This document shows positions 9,144-18,485 of a DNA stretch of 42,877 nt, in pieces. A program made the translations under genes and the position numbers. This DNA comes from JAFLCM01 sp964510955 (GTDB lineage Bacteria > Planctomycetota > Phycisphaerae > Phycisphaerales > UBA1924), in assembly GCA_964510955.1 (NCBI GenBank), contig CAZEDW010000036.1:1-42877 (forward strand). The letters are read 5' to 3'. The notes under the pieces are model-generated. The model did no database searches. It saw only the letters and a program-made list of their open reading frames with translations, and was not told where the DNA came from. Position 1 is the stretch's first letter. Each line of letters opens with the position of its first letter.

Positions 9144-12100
9144 TCAGCACCCTTGCCCGAACACCCCCAGCAACTGGGTCAGGTCGGCGGTGTTCACCAC
9201 GCCGTCGCCGTTGAGGTCGCCCTGGGTGCCGGGCTGGACGGCGTGCCCGAAGTTGCCGAGCAGAACGGTGAGGTCGGCGGTGTTGACGACGCCGTCGGCG
9301 TTGATGTCGGCGGGGCGGCGGGTGTTGACGCGGACGAGGGTGGTGCCGGACGCGCCCGTTGCCAGGGCCGCCGACACCGTCACCTTGCCCAGGGCCGCGT
9401 CGTAGGTGTAGGCGAGGGGCGAGCCGTTGCGCTCGACCGAGCAGATCGGTGAGTTCGCGGGCACGCGGATGGCGAGTTTCGCGGTCAGCGATCCCCCAGT
9501 GACATTGGTGAGCAGCACCTGGGCGCCGCGGTTGTCCTCGGAGGGCGTGGCGTTGAACCGCACAGACCCCACCCGCAGGTTGTTGTACGTCATCGCGCCC
9601 CAGCCGGTGGGGATCTTGGGGGCCAGTGCGAAGGAGTTGGTCGGGGCGCTTGGGGTGAAATCGAGGAGGGCCATCACCGCGTCGACGAACGTGGACATCG
9701 ACTCCCACGCGTTGGGCCACGCCGCCTGGAGCTTGAAGTCGCTCTGGCCGGGGTAGAGCAGGCTCGACGACGGGGCGATCTGCTCGGCCCCGAAGCCGAC
9801 GGGGCCCAACCGGTCGAGGCACTTGTCCACTCGCAACTTGTGATTGTCGATGTTGCCCTTGCCGGCGGTGAAGTCGGCGCGGGCGGCGTAGTACATGCCG
9901 TACCACAGCGTGGAGAGGAACCACGGGTTGGCGGCGGGCTGGCCCAGGTTGCAGGTGAGGCCGCCCTTCCAGTAGCCGTCGCACCAGTAGCGGTCGAGGA
10001 GGTCCTGGAACTCGCCGGAGAAGTTCATGAGCGGCTTGTTCTGGAAGGCGTTGTTACCCGCGACGCCGTTCATGCGATCAACGACGTGGGTCACGAGCGG
10101 GTCGGTGGGGCTGAAGACGTCGAAGGGGTAGACGAGGCCGAGCTGGGAGATGTCGGTGTTCTCGCCGTCCCACTGGAGTCGCCCGATCAGACCGCCGTGG
10201 ATCAGCCCGGCGCGGTTGTTGAACAGTGCGGCGTCGCCGTTGTGGCCCAAGGCGCTCGCGATGGATGCGGCGTCGCGCAGGCCGCGCTCGACGTTGGCGT
10301 TGGAGTAGATGAAGACGTCGAACTGGTCTTCCCATACGTTGTTGCCGTGCATGAGGGCGACGGAGTCCTCGTAGCGGAGGCGTGAATCGATGGCGGAGTC
10401 CTCGCTGCTGGCGAGGCCGGCCTCGTAGACCGTCAGGTAGTAGGCGTTGAGGAAGCCGATATCGCCGGTGACGAGGTACTGGTAATAGATGCCCCATGGG
10501 AACACACTGGTCTCGTCCACCTGCGGGGCGGTCCAGACGCGGTAACCGTCGGTGGTGTACTTCTGGTACCAGAACGCCCGCCCGGTGTAGCCGGTGGTGA
10601 AGGTCTGCGAGTCGCGGTACGTCACGTCGCGGAGATAGCGGTACACCTCCGCGGCGTCGGCGGTGTGCCCGGTGCGGGCAAAGGTGACGGCGGCGTAGAC
10701 CGCGTCTCGCGGCCACACGAACGGGTACGCCCCGTTGTGGTACCCCGCGATGATCGCCCCGCTCTTCTCGTCCTGGTGCAGGGCGGTCGAGAGCAGGCCG
10801 CGCGAGAACAGCGTGTTCCAGCGGGCATCGGGCAGGCTGACGCTCACGCCCGAGCTCAACCAGTTCTGCCAGTAGGCGTCGGTGATCGCCTGAACCGAGG
10901 ACATGCTGGTGGACTGGAACCAGTCGGCGGGGCCGTCCATCTGGAAGCCGTAGGTGCCGGTGGCGCCGGCGAAGTTGTCGAAGCCGCCGATGAGGCCGAT
11001 GTTCACTTCGCGCGTCTGCCCCGGCGCGAGCGAAATCTTCATGCCGATCCATCCCTGGCCGTTGTCGCCGGAGGTGTCGCGCCAGAAGTCCGAGGCGCTC
11101 GTGCCCGACGCCGAACCGACCGAGGAGCACAGCTTCATCGCGGCGCCCAAATAGACCGAGACGTTTTTGTCATAGTTGGCGAAGGTGGTGGGGTTGTACT
11201 CGCCCACGTTGCCGGCGAGGCGCTGGGTGTTGTCGAAGGCGTACATGACGCCGCGGGCCGGATCAACGTCCATGGCGTCGAAGCCGTCGCCGCCGTTGAG
11301 CGCGGGGTCCATGAAGAAGTAAACGTTTACGTCCTTGGCGGCGGCGCCGTTGTTCGTGAGCAGGAGGCGCTTGACCGCGAGCCCCTTGTTGGGGGTCGTG
11401 GCGTCGTCCCAGGTCGGGAAGGCGATGCCCTTTGGCGAGAAGTCGATCTGCTGAACGCTGATGTCGTTCCCGCCGGCAGAAAGCCGTTGCTGGGTCACAA
11501 CCGTGTTGGTGCCGGGGGTGTAGGCCTGGGCGAGATTCGAGTAGTCCGCGCCGGTCTGGTTGGTGAGCCAGTACGTCTTGCCGTCCACACGCAGGCCGCA
11601 GAACGCCTGGTTGAGGTGCATCTGGCCGCGGTAGCCCTGGGGCAGGCCGGCGGGGAAGGTGTCGTTGCCGTCGACGTAGCCCTCGTTCTTGGTGCTGACG
11701 CCCTGCACGCAGCCGGCGGAGGGGTAGTACACGTCGTAGTACGAGCCGTTCTGGTCGAGCTGGACGTTGATGTTGTTGTTGCCGACGACGGCCTCTTCCT
11801 TCCATGTCCACACCGGCGGATACCCCGCGGTGTGATTCACGAACGCGCTGCCCTGGCCGGGCCAGGCGAGCTTATTGGTGAAGCTCTGCACCGCGGCGGG
11901 GTTGGCAGGGTTGTCGCATGTGTTATCCGAGCAGCCGTTGTTGTTGCCGAAGACCTCGATCCCGCCCCCAGAGTGCCAGGCCCCGACGACGTAGCGGACG
12001 TTCTGCTGGTACGCGCGCGTGGAGACGGGCAGCGTGGCTTTCCACCAGTCCACCTGGCCGCCGCCGGTGCTCTCATTGCGGACGAAGTTGACCCCGCCGT

Positions 12101-12416
12101 TTGACGAGCGGAGCACCTGCGTCGAACCGTTGCCCGGGACGCCCTTGGTGCCCGCGGGCGTGGCCCCGTCGGTCGTGTAGTAGACGGCGACGTCCGTGTA
12201 GGTGAACGAGTAGCCGATGCGTGCCCACAGGTCCACGCTCTCGTCTTCGCGCGGGGTCTGGGGCTGGCGCTCAGTGACGCCCGGGGCCTCGCCGAACACC
12301 TGCGCACCGGGAACATGCTCGACAAACTCGGGTGTGGCGTGAGCGCCGAACGGGGCGCCGAGGCTGACAGCAATGGCGAATGCCCAGACGGTCCGGCTCG
12401 CTCGAGACGTTGACAT
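9144..12416 (-). CDS. Secreted GH15 glucoamylase/glucodextranase-like enzyme with dockerin-like tail
   Basis: A 1090-residue secreted enzyme. The ATG at 12416 has GGAG seven bases upstream and begins a signal peptide ending near AHA-TPEF. The region to about 480 resembles the N-terminal beta-sandwich domain of bacterial glucoamylases and glucodextranases (GNNNINVQLDQ, YYDVYYPSAG, LTNQTGADYSN). The (alpha/alpha)6 GH15 catalytic domain follows, with YPFVWPRD at 564-571, NVWEDQFD, NPWFLSTLWYG, GFGAEQI and AWPNAWES. It probably releases glucose from alpha-glucans outside the cytoplasm. The last 60 residues hold two EF-hand-like repeats (DINADGVVNTADL and DLNGDGVVNTADL) and end in Gly-Cys, a planctomycete dockerin-type tail likely to bind calcium and to anchor or sort the protein. 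Exact substrate unknown. Confidence 0.85.
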   Translation of the reverse strand: MSTSRASRTVWAFAIAVSLGAPFGAHATPEFVEHVPGAQVFGEAPGVTERQPQTPREDESVDLWARIGYSFTYTDVAVYYTTDGATPAGTKGVPGNGSTQVLRSSNGGVNFVRNESTGGGQVDWWKATLPVSTRAYQQNVRYVVGAWHSGGGIEVFGNNNGCSDNTCDNPANPAAVQSFTNKLAWPGQGSAFVNHTAGYPPVWTWKEEAVVGNNNINVQLDQNGSYYDVYYPSAGCVQGVSTKNEGYVDGNDTFPAGLPQGYRGQMHLNQAFCGLRVDGKTYWLTNQTGADYSNLAQAYTPGTNTVVTQQRLSAGGNDISVQQIDFSPKGIAFPTWDDATTPNKGLAVKRLLLTNNGAAAKDVNVYFFMDPALNGGDGFDAMDVDPARGVMYAFDNTQRLAGNVGEYNPTTFANYDKNVSVYLGAAMKLCSSVGSASGTSASDFWRDTSGDNGQGWIGMKISLAPGQTREVNIGLIGGFDNFAGATGTYGFQMDGPADWFQSTSMSSVQAITDAYWQNWLSSGVSVSLPDARWNTLFSRGLLSTALHQDEKSGAIIAGYHNGAYPFVWPRDAVYAAVTFARTGHTADAAEVYRYLRDVTYRDSQTFTTGYTGRAFWYQKYTTDGYRVWTAPQVDETSVFPWGIYYQYLVTGDIGFLNAYYLTVYEAGLASSEDSAIDSRLRYEDSVALMHGNNVWEDQFDVFIYSNANVERGLRDAASIASALGHNGDAALFNNRAGLIHGGLIGRLQWDGENTDISQLGLVYPFDVFSPTDPLVTHVVDRMNGVAGNNAFQNKPLMNFSGEFQDLLDRYWCDGYWKGGLTCNLGQPAANPWFLSTLWYGMYYAARADFTAGKGNIDNHKLRVDKCLDRLGPVGFGAEQIAPSSSLLYPGQSDFKLQAAWPNAWESMSTFVDAVMALLDFTPSAPTNSFALAPKIPTGWGAMTYNNLRVGSVRFNATPSEDNRGAQVLLTNVTGGSLTAKLAIRVPANSPICSVERNGSPLAYTYDAALGKVTVSAALATGASGTTLVRVNTRRPADINADGVVNTADLTVLLGNFGHAVQPGTQGDLNGDGVVNTADLTQLLGVFGQGC
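9147..9320 (-). other. Paired dockerin-like EF-hand repeat of the GH15 protein
   Basis: Two near-identical coding repeats, each translating to D-x-N-x-D-G-V-V-N-T-A-D-L followed by a leucine-rich helix. They close the GH15 gene. The same pair closes two other genes in this window (29.7 and 30.5 kb). Confidence 0.8.
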
Positions 12417-12876
12417 ACAACAACTCCGCGTTGAAACCACCGGCGGGCCCGTCGGGTCTCTCCTCCGATCGCGGGCCGCCGAGCGACTGTATCGGCGCAG
12501 GGTTGAGAGTCAACGCTGTGGAGGCTGCAAGTGAGTTCCGGGTATTCCGCTGCGCCGAGTCTGGTAAACACACACCCGCATCGGGGGGCCGGGAACGCGG
12601 GTTTTCACGCCACTTGGTAGTTATCGCTCGTGATCATGCGTCCGGCGCTTCAGTCGCTCGCGGTCCGGATCGAGATTAGCGGCACCATCCTGTAATCGGG
12701 CACAAAGAGCCGGTGTTGGCTCGGGTCCGGTGCGGGAAGGCCGAGAAGCCGCAGCGGCGCTCGGCCAAGGGCCGGAGACGCGGCCCCGGTGAGACCCCGC
12801 TGGGGAACCCGCGGCAGGGCACGGACGCCCGCCACGGGAACGAGAGAGACGAACAGGTTCACGGAGGATTCGCACC
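12417..12876. promoter_or_regulatory. Divergent regulatory gap between GH15 and flagellin genes
   Basis: About 460 bases with no supportable gene. It must hold the promoters of both flanking genes and a long flagellin leader rich in GC hairpins, for example CGGCC-aag-GGCCG near 12760-12775. I looked for sigma-28 and sigma-54 flagellar promoters and found no convincing match. A strong Shine-Dalgarno, GGAGG at 12863-12867, precedes the flagellin ATG by nine bases. Confidence 0.5.
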
Positions 12877-14424
12877 ATGAGTCGCATCAACACGAACGTC
12901 GCCTCGCAGATCGCGCAGCGGGTTCTGACCACCAACAAGAACTCGCTCAACCTGTCCCTGGAACGCCTGAGCACCGGCCTGCGGATCAACCGCGGTAAGG
13001 ACGATCCGGCGGGCCTGATCGCGTCGGAAAACCTCCGCGCCGAGAAAACCTCGCTCAGCCGGGCCATCACCAACGCCGAGCGCGCCGACCAGGTCGTCAA
13101 CATCGCCGAGGGCGGCCTCGACGAGATCGGGAACCTCCTCAACGAGGTGCAGGGTCTCGTGACCGAGACGGCCAACACCGCCGGTCTCAGCACCGAGGAG
13201 CGCGAGGCCAACCAGCTCAAGCTCGACTCCATCCTGCAGACCATCGACCGGGTGGCCAGCAGCACCAACTTCCAGGGCACCAAGCTCCTGAACGGCAACT
13301 TCGACTTCACCGCCACCAAGGTGAGCTCGCAGGTGAACGCGTTCAAGATCAACGGCGCCAAGATCGGCTACCAGTCGTCCCTGAACGTTGACCTGGTCGT
13401 CACCGGGTCGGCCCAGGTCGGCGGCTTCTTCCTCTCGTTCGCCAAGAACAATCTCGACCTCAGCTCCGCTTCGGCGCGGTTCGTCGTGGAGATCGCCGGC
13501 GCCAAGGGCAGCCGCGAGCTCAGCTTCGCCTCGGGCACCACCCTGACCTCGGTCCAGGACGCCATCAACAGCTTCACCGACGTCACCGGCGTGAAGGCCA
13601 GGGTCTCGGGCTCCACCGGCATCCGGCTCTTCTCCGACGAGTACGGCTCGGACCAGTTCGTGTCCGTGAAGATCAACAACTCCGGCGGCATCGGCAGCGG
13701 CAGCAACATCGGCATCTACGACTTCGTCGCCGGCAACGCCAACGCCTCCAAGACCACGGGTCAGACCACATACGCGAACGCCTCCAACGCGGTCAAGGAC
13801 CTCGGCCAGGACGTCTCCGCCACGGTCAACGGCATCACCGCCACCACCAAGGGCACCAAGATCCGCATCAACACGGACTTCCTCGATACCGAGGTGGACC
13901 TCAAGTACAACACCACCGCGTCGGCGGCCAACGCCTCCAAGCTCGGGGCCATCACGGCCTTCCAGATCACCGGCGGCGGCGCCGACTTCCAGCTCGCGAG
14001 CCATGTCAATATCGCCGGCAAGGTCTCGATCGGCGTGCGGAACGTCGCCGTCCGTGAGCTCGGCAGCGCGACCAACACCACCGGCACGAGGTTCTTCCTC
14101 TCCGACCTGTCGGCCGGCAAGAGCCTCAACCTGGTCAACGGTGACCTGACGACGGCCCAGAAGTCCGTCGCCGGGGCCATCACCGAGCTCGCCGCGCTCC
14201 GCGGACGCTTGGGCGCCTTCCAGCAGAACACCGTGGGCGCCACCATCCGAAGCCTCAACGTCGGCCTCGAAAACACCACCGCCGCCGAGAGCGTGGTCCG
14301 TGACGCTGATTTCGCCAACGAGACCGCCAGCCTGACACGCTCGCAGATCCTCGTCTCCTCGGCGACGCAGATCCTGGGCCTGGCCAACCAGCAGCCCCAG
14401 AGCGCCCTGCAGCTCCTCGGCTAA
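12877..14424 (+). CDS. fliC: Flagellin
   Basis: A 515-residue flagellin, the filament subunit exported through the flagellar type III apparatus. The N-terminal D0/D1 region (about 1-150) is canonical: SRINTNVASQIAQR, LSTGLRINRGKDDPAGL and TNFQGTKLLNG. The C-terminal D1/D0 region (about 440-515) has IRSLNVGLENTTAAES, VRDADFANETASLTRSQIL and AQQ-like ANQQPQSALQLLG. The central 290 residues form a lineage-specific variable domain rich in Thr, Ser, Asn and Gly. Spacing of the start to GGAGG is ideal. No other flagellar gene lies nearby, so it is a solitary flagellin locus with its own terminator. Symbol given by family; the species may have paralogues. Confidence 0.96.
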   Translation: MSRINTNVASQIAQRVLTTNKNSLNLSLERLSTGLRINRGKDDPAGLIASENLRAEKTSLSRAITNAERADQVVNIAEGGLDEIGNLLNEVQGLVTETANTAGLSTEEREANQLKLDSILQTIDRVASSTNFQGTKLLNGNFDFTATKVSSQVNAFKINGAKIGYQSSLNVDLVVTGSAQVGGFFLSFAKNNLDLSSASARFVVEIAGAKGSRELSFASGTTLTSVQDAINSFTDVTGVKARVSGSTGIRLFSDEYGSDQFVSVKINNSGGIGSGSNIGIYDFVAGNANASKTTGQTTYANASNAVKDLGQDVSATVNGITATTKGTKIRINTDFLDTEVDLKYNTTASAANASKLGAITAFQITGGGADFQLASHVNIAGKVSIGVRNVAVRELGSATNTTGTRFFLSDLSAGKSLNLVNGDLTTAQKSVAGAITELAALRGRLGAFQQNTVGATIRSLNVGLENTTAAESVVRDADFANETASLTRSQILVSSATQILGLANQQPQSALQLLG

Positions 14425-14499
14425 GTCTGATCCCACCGGAGCACCTGCTCCGTCGCCCCAGACACCCCCTGGATCAGGATCAACCGTGAACCGATCCGG

Positions 14500-14534
14500 C
14501 CGCCCCGGTCTAACCGACCGGGGCGGTTTTCTTT
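14500..14534 (+). terminator. Rho-independent terminator of the flagellin gene
   Basis: The perfect 11-bp stem CCGCCCCGGTC / GACCGGGGCGG (14500-14510 with 14516-14526) has a five-base loop and is followed by TTTTCTTT. It lies 75 bases after the flagellin stop. Confidence 0.92.
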
Positions 14535-14632
14535 GGGGTGGGCCGGGGCAGACGGTGACGGGCTCTCGTCGGCGGGCCGCGCGCCGGGCCGTGCGCCGGC
14601 CGATAGTTGAGGGGCCGTCCTTGTCTGCACCC

Positions 14633-15397
14633 ATGACCAGTTCGCCCCAGCACCCGTCTCTCGGCATCATCGGTCGCGGCCGGTTCGGCTCGTATTGGGC
14701 CCGCCAGCTTGAGCTCGTGGGCCACAAGCCGGTCACCTGGGACGCGGCGGACACCGATGCGGGATCTCAGCGCGCCGCGGCCCGGTGCGATATTGTCTTC
14801 TTCACCGTCCCGATCCGCGACCAGCCCGCGGCGGTGCGCGCCGTCGCCCCGCTCCTGCGCGACGGCGCGATCGCGGTGGACGCGTGCACCGTGAAGGTGC
14901 TCCCGCTCCGCTGGATGCGCGAGGCGGCGCCGCCGGGTGTCCGCGTGGTCGGCGTCCACCATCTCTTCGGCCCTCAGTCGGCGCCGGAATCGTGCCGTGG
15001 GCAGCGCGTCGTGGTCTGTGACCCGCGCACCGAGGCGTCGGACGCGGTCGCGGCGCTGCACGCCGGCATGGGGCTGGAGGTCATCCGGACCACCGCCGAG
15101 GACCACGATTACCAGGTGGCCTACAGCCAGCTCCTGACACACTTCATCGGGCGGGCCGTGGACGCGTTCAACCGGGCCAGGGGCTTCGACCTCACGCCGC
15201 TGCGGATGGCGACCATCACCTACCGCGACCTCATCGACATCAAGGACGTGGTGTGCGGCAACTCGTGGGAACTGTTCGAAGACATGAACACCTTCAATCC
15301 CTTCGCCCAGCAGGCGCGGCGCGACATCATGGTGCAGCTATCGAGCATCGATTCGTTGCTCGAAGCCGCCGCGAAGCGCGGTATCCTCGCCCCATGA
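14633..15397 (+). CDS. tyrA: Prephenate/arogenate dehydrogenase
   Basis: A 254-residue NAD(P)-dependent dehydrogenase of the TyrA family, converting prephenate (or arogenate) to the tyrosine precursor in the cytoplasm. The Rossmann motif GIIGRGRFGSYWA opens the protein. VHHLFGPQ matches the family HPMFGP motif, and DHDYQVAYSQLLTHFIGRA carries the conserved helix lining the active site. The ATG at 14633 is the conservative start; a TTG at 14621 has a better Shine-Dalgarno (GAGGGG at 14609-14614), so the protein may be four residues longer. The length is close to the minimal catalytic unit, with no chorismate mutase or ACT domain. It overlaps the next gene by ATGA at 15394-15397, suggesting translational coupling. 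Confidence 0.88.
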   Translation: MTSSPQHPSLGIIGRGRFGSYWARQLELVGHKPVTWDAADTDAGSQRAAARCDIVFFTVPIRDQPAAVRAVAPLLRDGAIAVDACTVKVLPLRWMREAAPPGVRVVGVHHLFGPQSAPESCRGQRVVVCDPRTEASDAVAALHAGMGLEVIRTTAEDHDYQVAYSQLLTHFIGRAVDAFNRARGFDLTPLRMATITYRDLIDIKDVVCGNSWELFEDMNTFNPFAQQARRDIMVQLSSIDSLLEAAAKRGILAP

Positions 15398-16569
15398 CCG
15401 TCTCGCACTGGCGCAAAACCGAGCGGCTCGGGGTGATCGAGACCGAGGTGGCGGTAGTCGGCGGGGGCATCTCCGGCGTCTCCGCCGGCCTGCACCTGCA
15501 GGACGCCGGGGTCCCGTGCGTGCTGATCGAGCGGCACGAGCTCGGGGCCGGGGCCAGCGGGCGCAACGCCGGGTTCCTGATGCGGGGCGCCGCCGACAAC
15601 TACTTCCTCGCTTCACGCCAGCACGGGCGCGAGACGGCGCGGCTGCTGTGGCGCTGGACCGAGGAAAACCTCGCCATGCTGCGGGCCCGCGGCATCGAGC
15701 AGGTCCCGAGTTTCGCCCCACGCCCCTCCGCCCTGCTCGCCCTTGAGCCCACAGAACTCGACGAGCTGCGCCGCTCGGCGGAGATGCTCCGCGAGGACGG
15801 CTTCGAGTCGGGCTGGATCGACCGGCACGACGATGCGGCCTGGCGCACGGGCAGGGCCCTCGGCGCGCTGCTGAACCCCGGCGACGCGTGCGTCAACCCG
15901 GTGGACGCGCTGCGTCACTTGGCCGCGTCGTTGACATGCCGCGTGCTGGAGCACCAGGAGTTCGCCGAGCTGCGCCGCGGCGGCGCGCACATCGAGCTTC
16001 GCCTGACAGACTGCATCGTCCGGTGTCGCAAGGCCATGTTCTGCCTGAACGCCTACGCCGCCCTCGTGTGGCCCGAGTTCCGCTCGCTCATCGAGCCCAA
16101 CCGCGGCCAGATGCTCGCGCTGAGCGCGCCGGCGTCGGTGCTGCCTCTCTCGCACTGCTACTACGCCAACCGCGGCTCGGAGTATTTCCGGCGCGCCGAC
16201 GAGGACACCGTGGTGCTCGGCGGGCGTCGCACCGCCGACACCCAGGCCGAGCGCACCTGGGACGACCGAACGACAGGCCCGATCCAGCGCGAGCTGGAGC
16301 GGTTCGGCGAGCACCTGTTCGGTTTCCTGCCCCCCGTCGCGGCCCGCTGGTCCGGTGTCATGGGCTTCACGCCCGACCACCTGCCGCTTATCGGCCCCCT
16401 GCCCGACCACGCCGGTGCCGTCTGGTTCTGCGGCGGATACACCGGGCACGGAGCATCGCTGGCCCACCGCTGCACCAAGGCCGCGGTGGACGCCATGCTG
16501 CAAGGAACAATTGCCCCGTTCCCATTGACGCGATTCCAAGGCAAGCCCACGCCACACACCACCAAATAG
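15394..16569 (+). CDS. FAD-dependent oxidoreductase, DAO/GlpO-type
   Basis: A 391-residue flavoprotein of the D-amino-acid oxidase superfamily. The dinucleotide-binding motif VAVVGGGISGVSAGLHL near residue 15, the acidic IERHELGAGASGRNAG segment, and the C-terminal GVMGFTPDHLPLIGPLPD and FCGGYTGHGASLA stretch are all typical. It probably oxidises an amine or amino acid, passing electrons from FAD to oxygen or a carrier; the substrate is not determined. The start ATG overlaps the tyrA stop in ATGA (15394-15397), so the longer upstream reading is rejected and co-translation with tyrA is likely. A link to aromatic amino acid handling is only suggested by this coupling. Confidence 0.85.
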   Translation: MTVSHWRKTERLGVIETEVAVVGGGISGVSAGLHLQDAGVPCVLIERHELGAGASGRNAGFLMRGAADNYFLASRQHGRETARLLWRWTEENLAMLRARGIEQVPSFAPRPSALLALEPTELDELRRSAEMLREDGFESGWIDRHDDAAWRTGRALGALLNPGDACVNPVDALRHLAASLTCRVLEHQEFAELRRGGAHIELRLTDCIVRCRKAMFCLNAYAALVWPEFRSLIEPNRGQMLALSAPASVLPLSHCYYANRGSEYFRRADEDTVVLGGRRTADTQAERTWDDRTTGPIQRELERFGEHLFGFLPPVAARWSGVMGFTPDHLPLIGPLPDHAGAVWFCGGYTGHGASLAHRCTKAAVDAMLQGTIAPFPLTRFQGKPTPHTTK

Positions 16570-16596
16570 CTCTGCGCCCGAGCCCCGGTTGCGTGT

Positions 16597-16625
16597 TTGC
16601 CGCAACCCCGAGCGCGGCCTATGAT
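16597..16625 (+). promoter_or_regulatory. Sigma-70-type promoter of tRNA-Pro
   Basis: TTGCCG (16597-16602), a 17-base spacer and TATGAT (16620-16625). Transcription would start near 16632, about 14 bases before the mature tRNA. Confidence 0.7.
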
Positions 16626-16645
16626 CCGCCCGAATCTTTTCGCCT

Positions 16646-16724
<79 letters not shown>

Positions 16725-16727
16725 GGA

Positions 16728-16766
16728 GTGGAAGTCCTTTGAAATAAGGGATTTCCACTTTTCTTT
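16728..16766 (+). terminator. Rho-independent terminator of tRNA-Pro
   Basis: A 13-bp stem, GTGGAAGTCCTTT with AAGGGATTTCCAC (two G-U pairs), loop GAAAT, then TTTTCTTT. It starts eight bases after the tRNA, making this a single-gene transcription unit. Confidence 0.9.
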
Positions 16767-16946
16767 GCGCCCACGGAATCAGCGATTCCAACGCCCGCAC
16801 GCGAGCGCCGAAATACAACGAGAACGAAGTCTCGCCGCCGATCATGTGTACGACGATCCGTGGCAGATAGCCAGCATCGCCCGATCTGCGCTATCGACCA
16901 CGGAGTCAGGAGGCTGGCATTGTCATTTCATCTTCCGCGACGACTC

Positions 16947-17969
16947 ATGCGATTTCATCGCCCGTTCCTCGCCTTGTGCCTCGCCGCCGCCTTATGCGGC
17001 TGCGCCGCCGCGCCGGGCCAGCGTTTGGACGCCAAGCCGGTGCCGAAGCCGGCGACCGCTGAGGTCGCCGACCCCATGGCGAGTTTCGCGCGCTTGGTCG
17101 GCGGCGATTGGAGCGGACTGAGCGCGTTGCAGACCTGGCACTGGGGTCCGGGCAAGCACTCGATGCGCGGCGGCGAACTGGAAGTTATCTACTGGCATCC
17201 GGGGCGCAAGCAGGTGTGCCTGCTGAGCATGCACGCGGAAATTCCCGGCGTTGGCAGGGGCTCGGGCGAAGGAACGATGAAGTTTGAAGGCGAGACCGTG
17301 AGCGGCACCCTTGACCTGTATCAGCCCCGTGGCCTTCGCAAACTGGCAATGCGCTGGGTTTTCGAGGGTCCGGACAAGTACCGCGACACACTCTTGGAGG
17401 ACTCGGGCGGCGGCTTCAGTACCCTCGCCGAATGGGACCGCGTACGTGTGCCGAAGCGTTCTGAAACTCCCCCTCGCGCCGCCGAACAAGCGCTCAATCC
17501 CCCGCAACATTTGAAGACATTCGAGTCGCTCCTGGGATGCACGTGGGAAGCCCAAGTTCGGGCGGGCGACTCGGCCAGCGGAAAGGCCGTCAAAGTTCAG
17601 TCCACGTTTGAGTTCGTCCCGGACTACGTCTATGGGCGCGTGCTGGCGCCCAACGAGGATGGTGAGCCTACCCACCTGCTCGACGCTTACCTCTACCAGG
17701 AGGTTCGAACCGGCGCCCTATGCTGCTTGGCGCTCTCGAACCGCGGCGGCGTGTACAAGGGAGAGGTAACCGTCGTCGACGGCGGTGCCTTGCAACTCGA
17801 CTTGAAGGGCTACGAAGGCGACCGGGTCGTCTCTCTCGTCGCTCGCGTCGACTTCGAGAAGGACGAAACACTGCGCCTGCGAGTCTGGTCTCTCAAGGGC
17901 GCCAAGCGCACGCTCATGCTTGACGTTCACCACAAGAAGTTCGAACCGAAGAGTGACAAAACTCGCTGA
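16947..17969 (+). CDS. Lipoprotein with two DUF-like halves, function unknown
   Basis: A 340-residue exported protein I do not recognise. The ATG at 16947 begins a signal peptide ending in L-C-G-C with Cys19 as the likely lipidated residue; the open frame extends upstream, but that extension lacks export features. After an Ala/Pro linker the chain has two comparable beta-rich halves. Residues about 40-165 run from MASFARLVGGDW to LAEWDRVRVPK, and about 187-335 run from LKTFESLLGCTWEAQ to LDVHHKKFEP. Both start with a short helix and a W-containing strand, suggesting an internal duplication of a small beta-barrel or lipocalin-like domain. It is the first gene after the tRNA-Pro terminator. Confidence 0.7.
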   Translation: MRFHRPFLALCLAAALCGCAAAPGQRLDAKPVPKPATAEVADPMASFARLVGGDWSGLSALQTWHWGPGKHSMRGGELEVIYWHPGRKQVCLLSMHAEIPGVGRGSGEGTMKFEGETVSGTLDLYQPRGLRKLAMRWVFEGPDKYRDTLLEDSGGGFSTLAEWDRVRVPKRSETPPRAAEQALNPPQHLKTFESLLGCTWEAQVRAGDSASGKAVKVQSTFEFVPDYVYGRVLAPNEDGEPTHLLDAYLYQEVRTGALCCLALSNRGGVYKGEVTVVDGGALQLDLKGYEGDRVVSLVARVDFEKDETLRLRVWSLKGAKRTLMLDVHHKKFEPKSDKTR

Positions 17970-18473
17970 ACCGCCCCAAGTCAAGCAGTCGTCGGATGAC
18001 CGGCACCAAGACCCTAACACCCTCGATGAAGAGTTCTATTGGTGTACTGTCACCCCGACTTTGAAGACCAGATGGCCTCGGCAAATGCAGAGGCCGTCGG
18101 TGTTTACAGTCAAGTTCAATTGCGTCCTCTCAGGCCCACTGTATTCGCAGTTGTTTGAACCCGAGAATCGACGAGCGTTCGGCGTAGTCTTGGCGATTTC
18201 GAGGCGACTGCGCGCGAACCCAACCGCGATCTCGTTCCCCACGCGGAGGATTTCCGTTCGACACTCCGCCTCGACTTCCGCGCTCCCGATCGCGGCAAAG
18301 CGGTGGTCAACATGCTCCTCCGGGTCAATACCCGTGGCGAAAGAGGGCCGTGGTCCGACGTGACTACCGGCACGGTCGCGGACTGATGTCTTGAAACGGC
18401 CTCCGTCGACCCGACGCCACCGACCCGGGTTGTGCTCGCCACGCGTGGCGGCGCGTGCCGGTACGATCTCGCC
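17970..18473. other. Gene-poor gap with possible relic
   Basis: About 500 bases between two plus-strand genes, of lower GC than the flanks. Its only candidate is a minus-strand frame (next entry). It contains one copy of a short repeat shared with the gap at 19.4 kb. Confidence 0.5.
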
Positions 18474-18485
18474 ATGAAGCCGCAC
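18036..18485 (-). pseudogene. Possible decayed minus-strand gene ending in GVTVHQ
   Basis: A 149-codon frame from GTG at 18485 overlaps the divergent next gene by a few codons, so its true start is doubtful. The C-terminal 100 residues read more like a protein than the rest (EIAVGFARSRLEIAKTTP, NTDGLCICRGHLVFKVGVTVHQ). The last six codons recur at the end of another short minus frame at 19381-19464. I do not recognise it; it may be a relic of a duplicated accessory gene or chance. Confidence 0.25.
18039..18057. repeat. Short repeat, copy 1
   Basis: TTGGTGTACTGTCACCCCG here matches 19396-19414 with one mismatch. The 14 bases to its left also match at about 10 positions. It ends GGTG...CACC, a partial palindrome. 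Confidence 0.6.

Noticed and set aside
12670..12700. A GGCAC...TGTAA segment resembling a sigma-54 promoter upstream of flagellin
   Set aside because: The GG to GC spacing and the -12 element do not fit the consensus.
12859..14754. A 631-codon minus-strand open frame
   Set aside because: It is antisense to flagellin and crosses its terminator; low-complexity translation with no domain.
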